A stretch of DNA of 64,000 nucleotides. Origin: Takifugu bimaculatus. Its lineage: Eukaryota > Chordata > Actinopteri > Tetraodontiformes > Tetraodontidae. Each line of letters begins with the position of its first letter. Positions within the stretch are counted from its first letter, which is position 1. The stretch covers positions 17,213,741 to 17,277,740 of the forward strand of contig CP034991.1 in the NCBI GenBank assembly GCA_004026145.2. Direction: 5' to 3'. The notes under the pieces are model-generated. The model ran no database searches and had not been told where the DNA came from. It saw only the letters and a program-made list of their open reading frames with translations. Positions 22,241 to 36,273 of this stretch are shown here, in pieces. Both the position numbers and the translations under genes were made by a program.

Positions 22241-24480
22241 CAACGGAAAGCCAGTGTCAGCCCGCCTACTCAGTTTCAGGGAGCGGCGTTGTAACCACCA
22301 CCGCCATTAAGTCATGCGATATACGGGCACCTGCCCTCTCTGCTTCGTGTCTTGCATTGGAGAGGGATTTAAAAGAAGCGCTGGGATTCTTCTGGGATTT
22401 ATGAGAATGCTGCCAAACACTTCAGCTGGAAGCAGCCTGAAATGTGGACGTTTCCTATGGAGCCCAAACATTGGACGCGTCCTCCGTTCTTTCGGCGCTT
22501 CAGCCATGTGGACACGGCAGCCTGGGTCACACTAATGCGTCTGGACTCCCGCCCGTGCTGCAGCTCTTCTCCAGATGTTTTCTGATGGATGGCTGAGCGA
22601 GGTGAACTGGCTGACTGTGCCTGGAGCGTGAGTGGCTCCTCTTATGCCTCCTGTTGCTGCTGCGTCCTGAAAACCAGCGAAACCAGCGCATCCACGGTGC
22701 TATTTTATTTAGAATCCCACTTCAGCAAGTGTCTCCATTACTAAATTACAACTCCAAACAGTCTTTTAATTTACAGGTTGTTATCTGACAGCAGAAAGAG
22801 CCCCCTCCACACACACACACACACAAGCACACACACATGTCGTCAGTTTACACAAATATTTACCTGTTGCTGTGAATGAGTTTGAGTTATTTGTTGAAAT
22901 AAAAATGTCTGTTATTTCCATCATCTCAGTCAATGTTTATGTCATGCTAACAGACTCCACTTTGTCACCGACACAAGATTTATGACCAATTTGGCGAACT
23001 TTGCAGCAGAAACAGCACAGAAGCGCCAGTTCAGGTGCTCTCTCTGTGACCTGTCCCTTAACAGAAATATGGATCATCCTCAAGTGTTTTATTTTCTTTA
23101 CCTTGCTCATCCAGTGTTTCAGTCCAAGAGGATTACAGGGCAGATGGGGTTTACGGAACCTTTGAATCTTTGCTGTAAACATTCTTCAATTAATTATTCC
23201 TCCAAATAAATATTGGATGTATCGCTCATGTCACACCAGCGCCAGCAGTCCTAAGCAGGCACAGTTTCCAGAGAGATTAATCTAAATCACTTAAAATAAA
23301 CTCCCCGGACGTGTTTAGTTCAACTCTGATGATGGATGATGATTTTGATTGGCTGAAATTTCAAACAGTTTCTGTTAAATTCTGGTCAGAATGACTCAGA
23401 GGTTCAAGTAACAATGACCCTGTGCTTAACTGAGCACTAACATGTTATTATGTAATGAAAATGTTATTACAGCCCATCGAGAGCGGCTGAAGGTTCCGTG
23501 GAAGAGATTGCTCGTGGACGGTGCAGCCACGTTGCTCCTGACTCCTGGTGCGTGCGTTCCGGGTCATATGGGATGTTCCATTTAGGTTTGTTTGAATGCA
23601 GGAGTGAGTGTTTGTTCTGCTGACTCAGCGGCAGAAAAGGTCAAGAACAGCACGGTTTAGTCTGCCGTCCCCTCCGGTTGTTTGGATATCTGCTGTTCCT
23701 GCGATGGGACTTTAGCTTGTCCTCACTGTCAACAGCTACACACGCACACGCACACGTGCACGTGCACATTATGTAATGAGTTTGCTCTCAAGAGTCATCG
23801 AACCTGCTTTTGATTTACTTTAAAATGAAAACATTTCCTAATCCCAAAAAATAAATATTTCTAGTGCAGACTGGCACCATCATCAAAATCAAAGGATTTC
23901 GTAACCGTCCTACTGCCTTAAGTCCGGAGATATGGTCTTTATTTTTCTAGAACCAAACGGAAAGAAGTGTTTTGCAGCTCATCCTGTCAGTTGCTCTTTC
24001 TCAATAAATGACTCAACTCTATTTTCTTTCTCTTTTCTGATTATGAATTGGGTTATATAATGTTACAACAATCCCTTTAATAAAAGGAAGCTGTGTTAAA
24101 CAGCCAGACAGTCCTTCCTTAGAGTTTCTAGAGCTTCACAACTTCTGAGATGCTTTATCCTTGTCTATAAATCAAGATATTAATGAATGAATGGGGTCAG
24201 GGTCAGGATGTGAAGAGGGTCTCAGTGGTCCACCACCAATGAGCTCAGCTCACCTGCCTCTGGTAGCTGTCGCTGGCCCGCTTCACCCATCACGGTCCTT
24301 CTCTGGATGATGCTCCAGCCGAACATTCTTGAGAAAAGAAACAGAACAGAGAGGCTAGCGTAGCGACAGTGAATCGGATGATCTCAAATACTCAAGTAAC
24401 ATTTGCATTATATTATTATCAGGTTTAGGTATTGCAGGGTTAGCAATTGACTCGCCTTCTATTAATACTATTTATAAATG
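22241..24480. other. Intergenic stretch, no gene seen
   Basis: Between the hmcn2 3' end and the LINE remnant I see no exon-like structure. It holds a CA tract (22,808-22,837), an alternating ACACGCAC/CACGTG stretch (23,738-23,768) and AT-rich unique sequence. Confidence 0.6.
22808..22837. repeat. CA microsatellite
   Basis: CA repeats with one AAG interruption, downstream of hmcn2. Confidence 0.85.
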
Positions 24481-24481
24481 A

Positions 24482-25418
24482 TACTCCGCCAGGGCTGCCC
24501 TTTGTCACCGATTCTGTTCATAATTTTTATGGACAGAATTTCTAGGTGCAGTCAGTCAGTTGAGGGGGTCCGGTTTGGTGACCTCAGGATCGCGTCTCTG
24601 CTTTTTGCGGATGATGTGGTCCTGTTGGCGTCATCGGCCCTGTGACCTCCAACTATCACTGGATCGGTTCGCCGCCGCGTGTGAAGCAGCTGGGATGAAA
24701 ATCAGCACCTCCAAATCCAAGGCCATGGTTCTCAACCGGAAAAAGGTGCCTTCTCCGGGTCAAGGAGGAGATCCTGCCCCAAGTGGAGGAGTTCAAGTAC
24801 CTCGGGGTCTTGTTCATGAGTGAGGGAAGAATGGAGCAGGAGATCGACAAGTGGATTGGTGAGGCATCCGCAGTAATGCGGACTCTGCACCGGTCCGTTG
24901 TGGTGAAGAGAAAGCTGAGCCAAAAGGCGAAGCTCTCGATTTACCGGTCGATCTTCGTTCCTCCCCTCACCTATGGTCATGAGCTTTGGGTAATGACCGA
25001 AAGAACAAGATCACAGGGTACAAGCGGCTGAAATGAGCTTCCTCCGTAGGGTGGCTGGGCTCTCCCTTAGAGATAGGGTGAGAAGTTCTACCATCCAGGA
25101 GGAGCTCGGAGTAGAGTCACTGCTCCTCTGCGTTGAGAGGAGCCAGATGAGATGGCTTGGGCATCTAGTTAGGATGCCCCCTGGACGCCTCCCTGGTGAG
25201 GTGTTCAGGGCATGTCCCTCCGGTAGGAGACCCCCGGGAAGACCCAGGACACGTTGGAGAGACTATGTCTCTCGACTGGCCTGGGAACGCCTGGGGATCC
25301 CTCCGGATGAGCTAGAAGAAGTAGCTGGGGAGAGGAAAGTCTGGGCTTCTCTCCTTAGGCTGCTGCCCCCGCGACCCGACCCCGGATAAGCGGTAGAGAA
25401 TGGATGGATGGATGGATT
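24482..25418 (+). mobile_element. 5'-truncated non-LTR retrotransposon (LINE), inactive
   Basis: The translated pieces give the C-terminal part of a reverse transcriptase: Q-G-C-P-L-S-P, then the catalytic F-A-D-D box (S-L-L-F-A-D-D-V-V-L-L), a K-S-K-A-M-V-L segment, E-E-F-K-Y-L-G-V, and the common fish LINE tail with R-R-V-A-G-L-S-L-R-D-R-V and P-P-G-R-L-P-G-E-V-F. The 3' end runs into GGATAAGCGGTAGAGAATGG and a short ATGG repeat. The frame is broken near 24,640, near 24,770 and near 25,015, and the 5' half (endonuclease) is absent, so it cannot move. Clade is not assigned. It is a remnant unrelated to the flanking genes. Confidence 0.85.
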
Positions 25419-27540
25419 ACTATGAATTCTAAAGCCAATGTTTATTTCTTATTTCAGTTGGTGGCAGCATGGAGCAACTCTGGTTTCACTGTCCAAAAAT
25501 GTGCCGTTTGACTCTAAACGGCGTGTGTGTGTGCTCTAATGGATGGATTTTCTGTTCTGTTCCACAGAGGAGAGCATTTTCCTTCATTTAATCATTCAAG
25601 AATCAATTACTGAGTTGATGCTTTATAAAAAAGGGGACAAATGTGAGGGACATTCAAACGACATCACGAGGGGAGAGATGGCAGCAGCCGAATCCAGGAG
25701 ATCAGGCTTCCTTCTTAAGATAGGTGGTGACTCCATCCTTATTTACAGTATGGTTTAAATCTGTTTACAGCTGGAAATGTAGAGCAAATACCATTTCCCC
25801 TAAATATGCACGGTACGTGCTGTGTATAAGCACACGTGGAATGTATGAGATAATCATCATTCATCATTCCTAAATCCTACTTACTGTACATGAATTCTGC
25901 TGCTGAAAGGGGTTTTTAATGTGCCCTGAAGTGCTACTGAACACAACATCCAACAGAGCAATGCTGGAAACCAGTTTCATGACAGGATGTTTTTTTTTTT
26001 CTTTTTAACCATTTAGCTCCGAGCTAATAATAAAAGCAGCTACTAATGCTGCCCATCAGGAAACTCTTTAAACACATTTATAAACTCTTACCTGATTCAA
26101 AGTCCAGGAAGGAGGAAACTAAATCACTGATGTGAAAAACAACTCAGAAAACCTCAATTAACACTGGATTTAATATGTATATATAAAGTGGTTGGTTGAG
26201 CTAATCAGTGAGGTTATATTCCCGTGAGAAACCTCAATTCAAGTGGTTTTCCTGCTTGCAAAAGGTTCTTTTTAAAGTTTGCTATTTTCCTAATAAAGCA
26301 CACTGACCGTCTGTGAAGACGAGCCGCACAAACGACTTTTTAAGAGGATGCCAAACCAGAAATGAGCAAATTCGCAGCGTCAGACTTTCATAATTCTGTC
26401 TGTGAGTGTGGGGAGACTGAGTAATACTGTGATGTGGTCGGTGAGACCAACACTAAAAGTGATGTGGAAAACCAGATGTCACTCTGGAATGAGCAAATTT
26501 AATATTAATTTGTGAGGTTTGCTACACCGAGTGTGCGGAAACTCTTCTTCTTTGCAGCAGATAAGGCTCGTTCCGCTCTGTGCACATGGTGTTACATAAT
26601 TTCTACAATGCAGCTGTAATGGAAATTACTGGATGCTGCAGGGACAGCGCATCACGATGTGGACAATTCTAACCGCAGAGGAATGTATTTGTGCACTTTG
26701 TCAACACTTGATTTGAGCACGGGGACACATTTTTGGTGGGTCATAATCCCAAGAATCATGCCAGTCAGCAGCTATTATGCACAATATTACGCTATGTCCC
26801 GTCGAGGCGTTGTGCAAGAGAAGGATGCAGGGGCAATATTTACCTGGTTGCCATAGCAACGTTCCAGTATACAGTAAAAACTGAAAGTGGGTCGATGTAG
26901 AAAGAAGAGAGTGGCACAAAGCAGTGTTAATGAGGGAGAACGTTGGTTAGGAGGAGTCTTTGTCTCTTAGAGAAAGATACGATTACGCTATGTTTACGGT
27001 AGTAAACCATAATTCCTCCGAGCGTCGTCGTCCTCAACTGATGCCAAACCATTTTGATCTCTGACGCCCCTCTGACACCCGTTGATGCATATTACACACA
27101 CGCCAAAGATCAAATGGGAATGGCCTTGGTCGCCAACTAGTGCTCGGGGAGTGGGCTACATTCAGTTGGGCCCAGACGCTTCAAATGTTCACCCGTGCTT
27201 TTAAAAGAACAATGTTTTTATCCAGTTTAAAACTAGATAAATAACCCCCCTATAACCTAATACACATACCTGCCACTGGACTATCAGTTACATCTATATT
27301 TCATAGGTTGTTTATGCTATAATGAAATGACCAGTGTCTAATTTATTTTGCATCTTATTGAAGGCAAAATCAAAATGACTTTTTTTTACCTTCATAATTG
27401 AAAATAAATTCGAGCAGCAAGGGGTTAGTGAATTATTCTATTCTATTCTAATTCTATGCATTATTAAGTCATCTTTGTGAGTGACATCCTAATGCCTTGG
27501 GAGAGAATTTCCCATGTTTTCTGATATGTCATTCTATACT

Positions 27541-27581
27541 TTGTGTATGTGTGCATGTGTGTGTGTGTGTGTGTGTGTGTG
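27541..27581. repeat. GT microsatellite
   Basis: GT tract with a few interruptions in the first third. Confidence 0.88.
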
Positions 27582-30500
27582 GAGATGTTGTTTAACAGCA
27601 GAAGTGCATCATCGTTGTTTGAAGCCGATATTGGCGTAGCCGTGCATGAGATCATGGGGATAATGAATAAAGTGAAACACAGACCTTAGGGCCAGTATTT
27701 CTCTCAGCGGGCTGGTGAAAAAAAGCAAAAAGAAAGCAAGCGCACAGTGTTGTGGGCTCCTCGACATCACTCCATTTCCTGCAGACAGAAGGGAACCGTC
27801 AGCCAAAAACATCAGTCGTTTGGACCGATGTTTATCTCTTTAAAAGCCTCAAACGTCTGTCTGCAGGCTCTGCAGCAGGGACTGTTGGTGAGTGTCCTGC
27901 CAGGCCCTCACAAAGTGGGCTTTTCCCCGTGCCGGGTACAGGAAGAGCGGAAGGCAAGCCGTCCTGGCTGAAAGGGTCATGTGTTCTAAACATGTTGGCC
28001 CGGACGGGGCTGCTGTGTGAGTGCAGGCGTCTGTTTGACGTTTAATGCGCGGCAGATGCTGACTTCATCACCCACGAGGCACACCGCAGTAGTTCCATCC
28101 ATCCCACCTCTCATTTCATAAGCCAAGGGCGACTTCCTACCAACACCCTCCTGGACTACAGATGGCAGGAAAAAGCGACGTGTATGATATTTTGCGTGAA
28201 GGAACGGAAGATTTTAAAAGAGCCCCAGCGCTAGACAAAATAAAGTGAGTGTTAAATTTCCCGAAGAGCCTCAACGCTACTGTTTTGGGTTTGCTGCTTG
28301 GGTTATATAATCTTTCCTCTCATTCCAGTCATTATGGAGTGACAGAGGCCAGAGTTTTCTTGTTCCTTACACTCGCTCGTGCATTTTCCTCTCTGAAAAA
28401 TGACTTTCCAGACTCCAGTCAATAATGACTGTTATATAAGAGGTTTCAGGGTCCAGTCAAGGGTTGAGGTACAGTCATTACTGCAGCCTGACCAGCTGGA
28501 GGTTAGCTCAGGACAAAGAGCCGACCATTTGGGATGAATGATTCACGAGCAAATAAATAGAAATCACAAAAAACGCTACACGTGTAGACATAAATGTAAC
28601 AAACCAAAATGGAGGGGGAAGGGGGGGGTGGCACAAACCAACAGGTTCAAATGTTCAGCAGTAAAGGTTGCACCACTGTGGAAAGAATGTTGAGTAGTTA
28701 CCTAATATCAGTTTGGACCTCGACACCCCAAACGCACATACACAACCACACACACCGCCTTGTCATTCTATCATTACCAGGACTTTCCTATACATAATGC
28801 GTTCCCCAGCCCCATACCTTAACCATCACGTCTAACCCCAACCCCTAAGTAAACCCAGTGCTAAACTCAACCTTAAGACCATGTTTTGAGCCTTAAACAG
28901 GCTTTAAAGTTGTGAGGATCAGCCAAAATGTCCTCACTTTGCTAGCAGAATGCAGCTTTTACTACTCAATATAGAGAAACATATATATGAAAAGATCAAC
29001 TGCTCCTGCAGACATCGACTGTTTAATGAGGATCATTTAAAATAATGACAAATATTCTTGTTCAGGAAAAGTTTTTCACTTCGGAAAAAGACTCATTTAC
29101 CTCATTATTCCCGGTCAGAGCCTGTCGTTACAGCCTGAACAGCAGCTCTTCTCATGTCCAGCACCATGATTAACATTCGACAGAGGAAACGTGTTTGTTG
29201 TGCCCTTAGGATAGTTTGTGTCTGCCCCATTAATGAGGCTCCCAAAGCCTCCATTTTCTCGCAGCCCAGTTGTTCAGTAATCCCTCTACTGAGATTTACT
29301 GCCCACCTCGGACAGGTAATTGTCAATGCTGCGCCGGTGATTACTTGCAAATGCAACACACGCTGTGTAACTGGAAGTGCTTTCTCACGCCAAAGCTACG
29401 ACACCTCAGGCTATCTACAAAAATACCAGCGCGTCAAAGACCACAGGCTGCCAGGCTACGCTGGAAACTGCTGCCTCTATACAGTAGGCTTTGTTTTTTA
29501 AATAGTAGTTTGTCCTTGAACAGTCCAATTTGTCCGTACGAGCCTCCATCAACACCAAGAACTCTTCTCTTGAGTAGCTTGTGTGTCTGAATGGAGGAGT
29601 TGTGGTACTGGGATCTAATCAACACCTTACCCAGTGATTCCTTCCTGAACTTCTGCATTTGCTGTCCAGGCATGAGGTTGTTTACTGATGACGAGCATGT
29701 TTCAGCACTCGACATTGCTAAAACCCATCTGAAAGTTGCCATTTGAGGTAGAAAAACAGCCACATGCCAGAAGTGAATCAATCCGAGGGAGGAGTTGGTG
29801 CCAAGCTGTGGGAAAAGGACCATAACAAGGAGCTGAAAAGTTTGATTTTCACACCCAGCAAAGGGCTGGAGCAGCCATTTGGCGTGTCACAGAAATGAAA
29901 TCTGCTTGATGAAGCTGCATGTTGGGGCAGGTGCGACGTTCCGCTGCGGTCATAATTATTGAATTATGAAATTCCCAGCAATGAGTCTGTGTACAGAAGT
30001 GTTTTTAGTGTTTATCGTTATTTAATGACATGTCAAAGTAATAATGCAATTTTAAATCAACCACAATGTGGAAATAGAACATTTAAATAAGCAAGTTTTT
30101 TTTTTTTTTAATAAAAGGAACCTCCAGTTCAGAGGAGCCGTGTTTGTCCTCCCTGTTTTCAACCAGATGCTGCCACCAGCCCACGTCTGTAATCACGCAG
30201 TTGTAAAATGACTTTTTAAAGTTCAAGTTGTTTAACTTGCCTGCTTTTCACAGCTGCTGTCCAGCGTGCAGACGGTTGCGAGCCAAGTGTTTCTCAACAC
30301 GATAAGCTTTGATACACAGCTACCCCGATACCATCAATACCAGCAAGTTGCAGCTGGCAGGCTGCAGCTCTGTTGATACCAAATCCACAGGCCGGGAATG
30401 GGATGGGATGGAAATATCATCGTCATAAATAGCTTTTCAGTGCCAAGTTCAAAGGAAAGCCAAAAACAGCGCTGCATCTGTCTTTATCCTCCCACACGGC

Positions 30501-31089
30501 AGCTCCACTCTGCACCATTGACCTGTTGTGTAATTATTGGAGGGGAAAAGACTTAACTAACATCAGGGAGAAAATACATTTTATTTTTCTTAGAGTTCTC
30601 TCAGAAGCTTTTCACAGAAGATGTTTCCTTCTCCAAGAGCAACAACTGCAAACTGAAACCCAATTAATGCAACCCTTGTTGAGACGCGATCTGTATCTGA
30701 AATAACTGGAAAGAATGACGGGGCCTCGTGACTCCAGCAGGAGCACCAGGGCTGCATCATGCTGGAGATTCCTGCAGAAGGTCTTGGTTCTGAACCCATT
30801 ACAAGTGTTGTTTGTCTTGGAGGAAAGCAAAGTTATCTCCAGTAAATAATTGCTCTTTCTGGAACAGAAAAATCCTGGTGACTCAACTTCCACAGAGGCC
30901 TGACCTTTGACCCCAAGACCCAGGGCAGGCACTGGACAGCCATTGCTCTTCGAGCAGAAACATGTTCTCTGGATTTTCTCTCAGCGCCGCCCAATTTATG
31001 CTCCTTGAAACTCAATACACACTTATATTTAGCTCGTCCTTCCAACATTTTACAGCGTCGCCAACCGCTGCCACTGCCCGTGAGACATA

Positions 31090-31118
31090 ACCCGCCGCCA
31101 CCGCCGCCGCCGCTGCTG
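31090..31118. repeat. GCC triplet tract
   Basis: Short CCGCCGCCA-type tract, GC-rich against AT-rich flanks. On the minus strand it gives a short Gly or Ala run, which I do not read as coding. Confidence 0.8.
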
Positions 31119-33965
31119 CAGAAAAGACTCCAGCTGTAACAGTTGTTGATGAACATAACATGGAGAGGCTCAGCAAGGTGCAGAGCAGCTTCACAATGCT
31201 GGAAAAGTGACCGAAGCAGCTAATAAATCAACTCCCAGATGGTCCCGTAACTATAGGCTGCGTTTCTAACGTCAGGTGTGGAGGCTGAATGGAAGCAGCA
31301 TGACATCATCTCAGCGCAACACGGTATCCAATAGTTCTGTGTGTGATTATTCACTTCAGCAATAAAAAGAGACACCAGGAAGGTTTCGCATGGAAAATGG
31401 AGTCATCACATCTGAGCGATGGGTCTCTCTCGCTCATAATCCACCCACCTCTGCCCCATTTTGGTTCTCCAACACTGTGGAGTCTATCCTGGACTTCAGC
31501 CTCAGCCGGTCCTCACCCTCTCAACTCCTCCAGCTCCCACTGCTCCTGTCTGCTGATGTTTTCTCAGGCTTCTTTAAGACTCACTGGGAACAACCTCAAC
31601 ATTTCCACTCTGCAACATTTCTTCTGTAAATGTTCTTTCACCATTCAATCTGCTTCCGATTATTCCCAACAACCTGACTGGCTGCTCTATCACACTCCCC
31701 ACGGTTCAAGTGGACCATGGATGATTTGGCAGAAAGACGGTTGAACAAATGATAAAATACTATAAAGAACGTGGCCCAGTCAAGGTTTCTCCTCTTACAT
31801 ACATGAGCAGTGCCGACACTTGCAAAGCTGGGTGTCAAGTGCTTGAGTGATTGATACTCTAGCTTGGACAACACATGATCCAGCAGGCTATTCAAGTCTG
31901 CCTTTGATATTTTACGCTTCAATATGCTTGCATCATCCACACAGTCAAAAAGAGGGTTCCTCCAAATGAACTAGCACAGTTCAGAAAGGGAATAAAACAA
32001 TCCTTCACACCATCCTCAATAAGTTCATGGTCAGGTCTGCAATCCTGTGCTGGTTCCTTTGAAAAGCAGATACCTCCCAGTCAATATGACTCCTCACCTC
32101 TGAATGTAACGTTAGCGGCAATAGGAGTTTATTCAGAAGAAGGGTATGGATGAGAATAGACAGGAAACATGTATTCTGTGAGCAAACCAAAGCAAAGATG
32201 CAGCCAAAAAACGGAATAATCGAATTAGCCGTATTCAAGCTTATCACTGACCATCACAGCATGCAGTAATCATACGTGGAGGAAGAGGACATGAACTATC
32301 AGGTTGGTAATCCTTGAGGAAACTCAAACACGAGCAGCAAAGAGGCCTCTGGAAGGAACACAGATGAGGTAGTTCAGCAATAACAGATATCAACATAAAT
32401 AAAAGTGAAGCCATTTGGATTGGGCCTGACACGCTTTGCCTGGAGTCACGTTTACAGCTTGATGAAATCTGGATGTTTTCGGGCTCAAAAAAAGCGTTAC
32501 GTATGAAATGTGACAGCGGTCGTGGTGTGAATGATGAAAACACGCTGTTTCCATCCAAGGATTTCTATCCTAAACTCTGAAACAGCTCAGCTGATGATAA
32601 CGAGCGGTAAATCTGAACCTTGCTGAGTAAAAAAAGACAAAATGTAAAGTTTAATAGTCATCATAGCGTATAAAGTTGTGGTATATTCTGCTCATTTTTG
32701 CGCCTCTTTTACTCCCCCTTAAAACCTCACTAGTGAAAATCATCGGTCCAATCTCTCCTTATTTTTAAGACCCCAGAGAAAAACCACACAACCGTAAAAA
32801 GAATTTCATTTTCTTGTAGCCAAACCAAAACCAAAGAGGGCAAGAACCTGGTTAAAGTGTGTAAAATCTGATATTGGACGTGTTAGCGAAGGTTAGCCCT
32901 ATACAATTATCCACAAGCTCCATTTTACATCCCCCCGTTTTTCTTTTGGATTCTTGCTGTGTTGGCATTTTCCAATGGCGCTGTTCTTTAACAAGCTCCT
33001 GTGCGATTTAGCGTGAAGAAATTCAAGCTGCTTTTCTGTATGTTTGAAGAAACGGAAAAGTTTACAGTGACTTAAACAAGAAGGTGAAGTACTTTGACCC
33101 ATTTCTACTTTACTCTCATTCTTCCAAAATGACATCATACAGGACAGCAGGCCAGGAAAGCAATAAACTCTGCCTCATTGGAGATGTCTTTTCCATCCGT
33201 TCACCAGCCTCATTGTTCAGCCTGCAGCTCAATCCCACAGGGAGTCTTCGGAGGGAGAATATTGTAGAAAAGTTACACAAGTGTACCGGACACGCGTGCA
33301 TCTGTGTGGCCTCACACTCGCTCTATTGGTAGCTAACGTGTGAGTAAACGTTACTGCGTAACACAAATTGAGGTCTTTTTGTTTACGCTTCAGAAAGCTC
33401 TTTAACCAAATCCCTTAACCCGTCATTCCGGCAGCTGACGGCAGTAACAGGCCCTGCGGTGACCAATCCCAAAGGTGTGGAAGTCTGCCTGTTTGTTCTA
33501 CTTTTGAACGTACTGGAACGACTTTGCTGCACAGGGGTGGGGATGGTTTAACTGCATGAAAAACCAGTGACGTGTCGCTGTTCTTGATCTGTTATAAATC
33601 ACAGTAAAGCCTAAATGAAAAAATTAAATTCCGCCGTTGGAATTTTCCACATATCCAAAGCAGACATGGATCATCCAGTTGTCCTGCTTCCTCGGGGGGT
33701 TAGCATGAGGTTTTGGTAGATCTGGTAGATCACAGGACCAAAGCAAAGCTGCCTTCAGCCAGTATGTGTGTCATTTTACACTGAAACATGCAAATAGGGA
33801 GAATAAAGTCTGCTTTTCGTCACTCTGCAACGAGCCCTCGTCAAAACGCCTGGAACAAAAAGGTGGAAAATTCCAAAATGAAAATAAGGTGAGCAGGCAA
33901 TGAACCGCAGCCGTGTAGAGGCGAAAGCAACCACGATCCAGAAAGTGCTGTTCCATCCCTCCAGA

Positions 33966-33992
33966 GTGTGTGTGTGTGTGTGGGGGGGGGGG
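33966..33992. repeat. GT tract followed by a G run
   Basis: Eight GT units pass directly into ten G. Confidence 0.85.
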
Positions 33993-36258
33993 ATATCCTT
34001 TTGTTACTGATTAGAGGATCCACGCTAGATGCTTGGAGTCACATGACCTAACAAATACTATGAAAACAGGAAGTGACGTTAGATAATACAATGGGACGAA
34101 TGAGACACGGAGATGGAAGCAAGCTTTGCTCAGGTACCTGCGAAGGGTTTCCTAGCTCATCCCAGGGTTACCAGGTGTCCAGAAGAGACTCCAGACTCCA
34201 TCGGAACATGAACATCGAACGTACAGTCAACTCAAGGGGAATGATGCAAAGAGTGCAATGCGTCATGCTGGAATTACAAGCACACAGATGCTCAAGAGCA
34301 ATGTTGCCTGTCTGGGACATTTTAATGGAACTGAATATTCTGGCCAGTGGAAATAAAATGAGTATTGGCAAAAACTGTCAAAACAAAATATTGGCCCCAA
34401 TCAAATGGAAGCTCTGAAGGACGATGTTTATTACGTAACTCTCGTTCAGTCATCTGCTGGTTTGTGCTTGCACGCTTATTTTTTTTAACATTGTTGTAAA
34501 CGTACGTATTTATATACGTGCTATAGATTGCATGTGTAATACACATTGTTTTCTGCAGCCTCGGAGAAGTCAGTACGGTAAGTGCTGCATCAACAGTGAA
34601 CAATAAAGCTTTTCTTGACAAACGTGACCTTCAGATTGTGGAAGGCAGCTCCCGATCAGGGTCTCTGGAAAAGACATTTGCCACATTTCTCCAGAGGCGA
34701 AGCTAACGTTATGAGACAGTTCAATCGACAGACACCTTGTTGTTCCAGAGACGCTGGCTGCCAGTTTTGGCGAAGGGAAAACTAATAAAATTGTTCATTT
34801 GATTGCTGTTGTTGGATGAATGTAACTTTTGACTAATTTCACCGGGCGTTTTACATCCCCGCGTTAAGCCCGAGGCAGTGACTTCACGTTTAAAATGATC
34901 TGCCAAATGTGCAATTATCGTGATTACTGGAGGAAATTAAACGCTTGATTGTCTAAAAGCGGCCTCGCACGCATTCATCGGTAGGTAGGGAGACGCACGA
35001 GCCACGAGGCGGCCTTTCAAACCTTGCCTGGTCACCAATAACCTTCATATCTGCTCAGAATATTACTAAAACAACAAGCTGAAGTAATATTCTTCATAAC
35101 TCTTAATGATAACATGGAAGAAGCTTAAAAAAGTAGGCTGAAAGGGTCAGAAATGTTTCCAAGGTGAGGTTCCAAAATAAACAGCTTACTGGTGTCCAGG
35201 GTAGGAGCGTTGATCTGACCGAACAAGCCTGCAACCACTCAGGCCAAGTTATGAGCTCAGCTCTGTCCGCTGAGGGTATCCTTCGCTGAGAGGATGCTAA
35301 GTGTGCGCATGTGTTTGTTCAGGACCGCGGGGTTGTTAAACCTGTCTCGTTTGGTGATGTGGTCCAGGAAATTCCTCACCGCTCCACATAAGCTGTGTTT
35401 AGGTTATGGCTGTAAACACTTTGTAGCCAGATTTCTGGGTTAACGCTCCTGCACTCACTCACTGGAAGCTAAAAACCGGTGAGCTCGGTGAGGACAGGGA
35501 GGACTTATTGGAAATTACGAAACAGGGATTCCTGTAAAAAATTATTGGAGAAAGGAAATCGTGTTTGAGCTGGTTAGCTGACCCCTAGCATCACATTTGA
35601 GATGGTACCTGATACCCCAAACATTGGACCTTCAGGGTTGTGCTTTTTCCTGGTGAAATGATGGTTCATCTTTGGAGCCTTTCTGGAAAATATTTCACGG
35701 AGGTGGGCGAACATGGTGCAACAACGCTGTTAAAAGCGTTACCGTCCAGAGGACGTAAGCGTAGTCCTCTTCTATCCTCTTCCATCACGTTTCGCTCACC
35801 ACAACTACCGCTTGGCCTTTATCCTATGCTGCTCTTTTTCCACTTCCCTCTGTGGGGGTAAGCGTAGCGGAGCAAGAGCAGAAGTCCCCCAGGTCGCTGT
35901 TTACATAGACGCGCGCTTCCTTTTGGATCATTAAAAAGAATCTGATTTTTTATTTAACTTTTCTAACTCCATCATCCTCCTCCTGCTGGTAAAATGCTAA
36001 CAGATGACAGCAGCATTTCACAAGGTCCCGCTACGCTGTGTGGTATATTTCCTGTGTTCATTGAAGATCTTCCTCTTCACACATGGGGAAGTAATCAAAG
36101 CGCGCACTCAAACGGTTCAAGTCGTCCTTCCTTTAAAGTAGATTGATTCCCGCCTGTTTTGGACATTAAGATAGTAAAAACCTTCCGGCAATTGATTGAC
36201 TACTGTTTTGACAGAGGACAGCCTAAGATGTTATTTAAAAGCTGCTGTCCTTCCAAAC

Positions 36259-36273
36259 GGGGGGGGGGGGGGG
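36259..36273. repeat. G homopolymer
   Basis: Fifteen consecutive G; the exact length is prone to sequencing error. Confidence 0.85.

Noticed and set aside
34721..34906. Minus-strand frame containing S-N-Q-M-N-N, as in RALGPS1
   Set aside because: The short match does not extend on either side and no splice sites fit; taken as chance.
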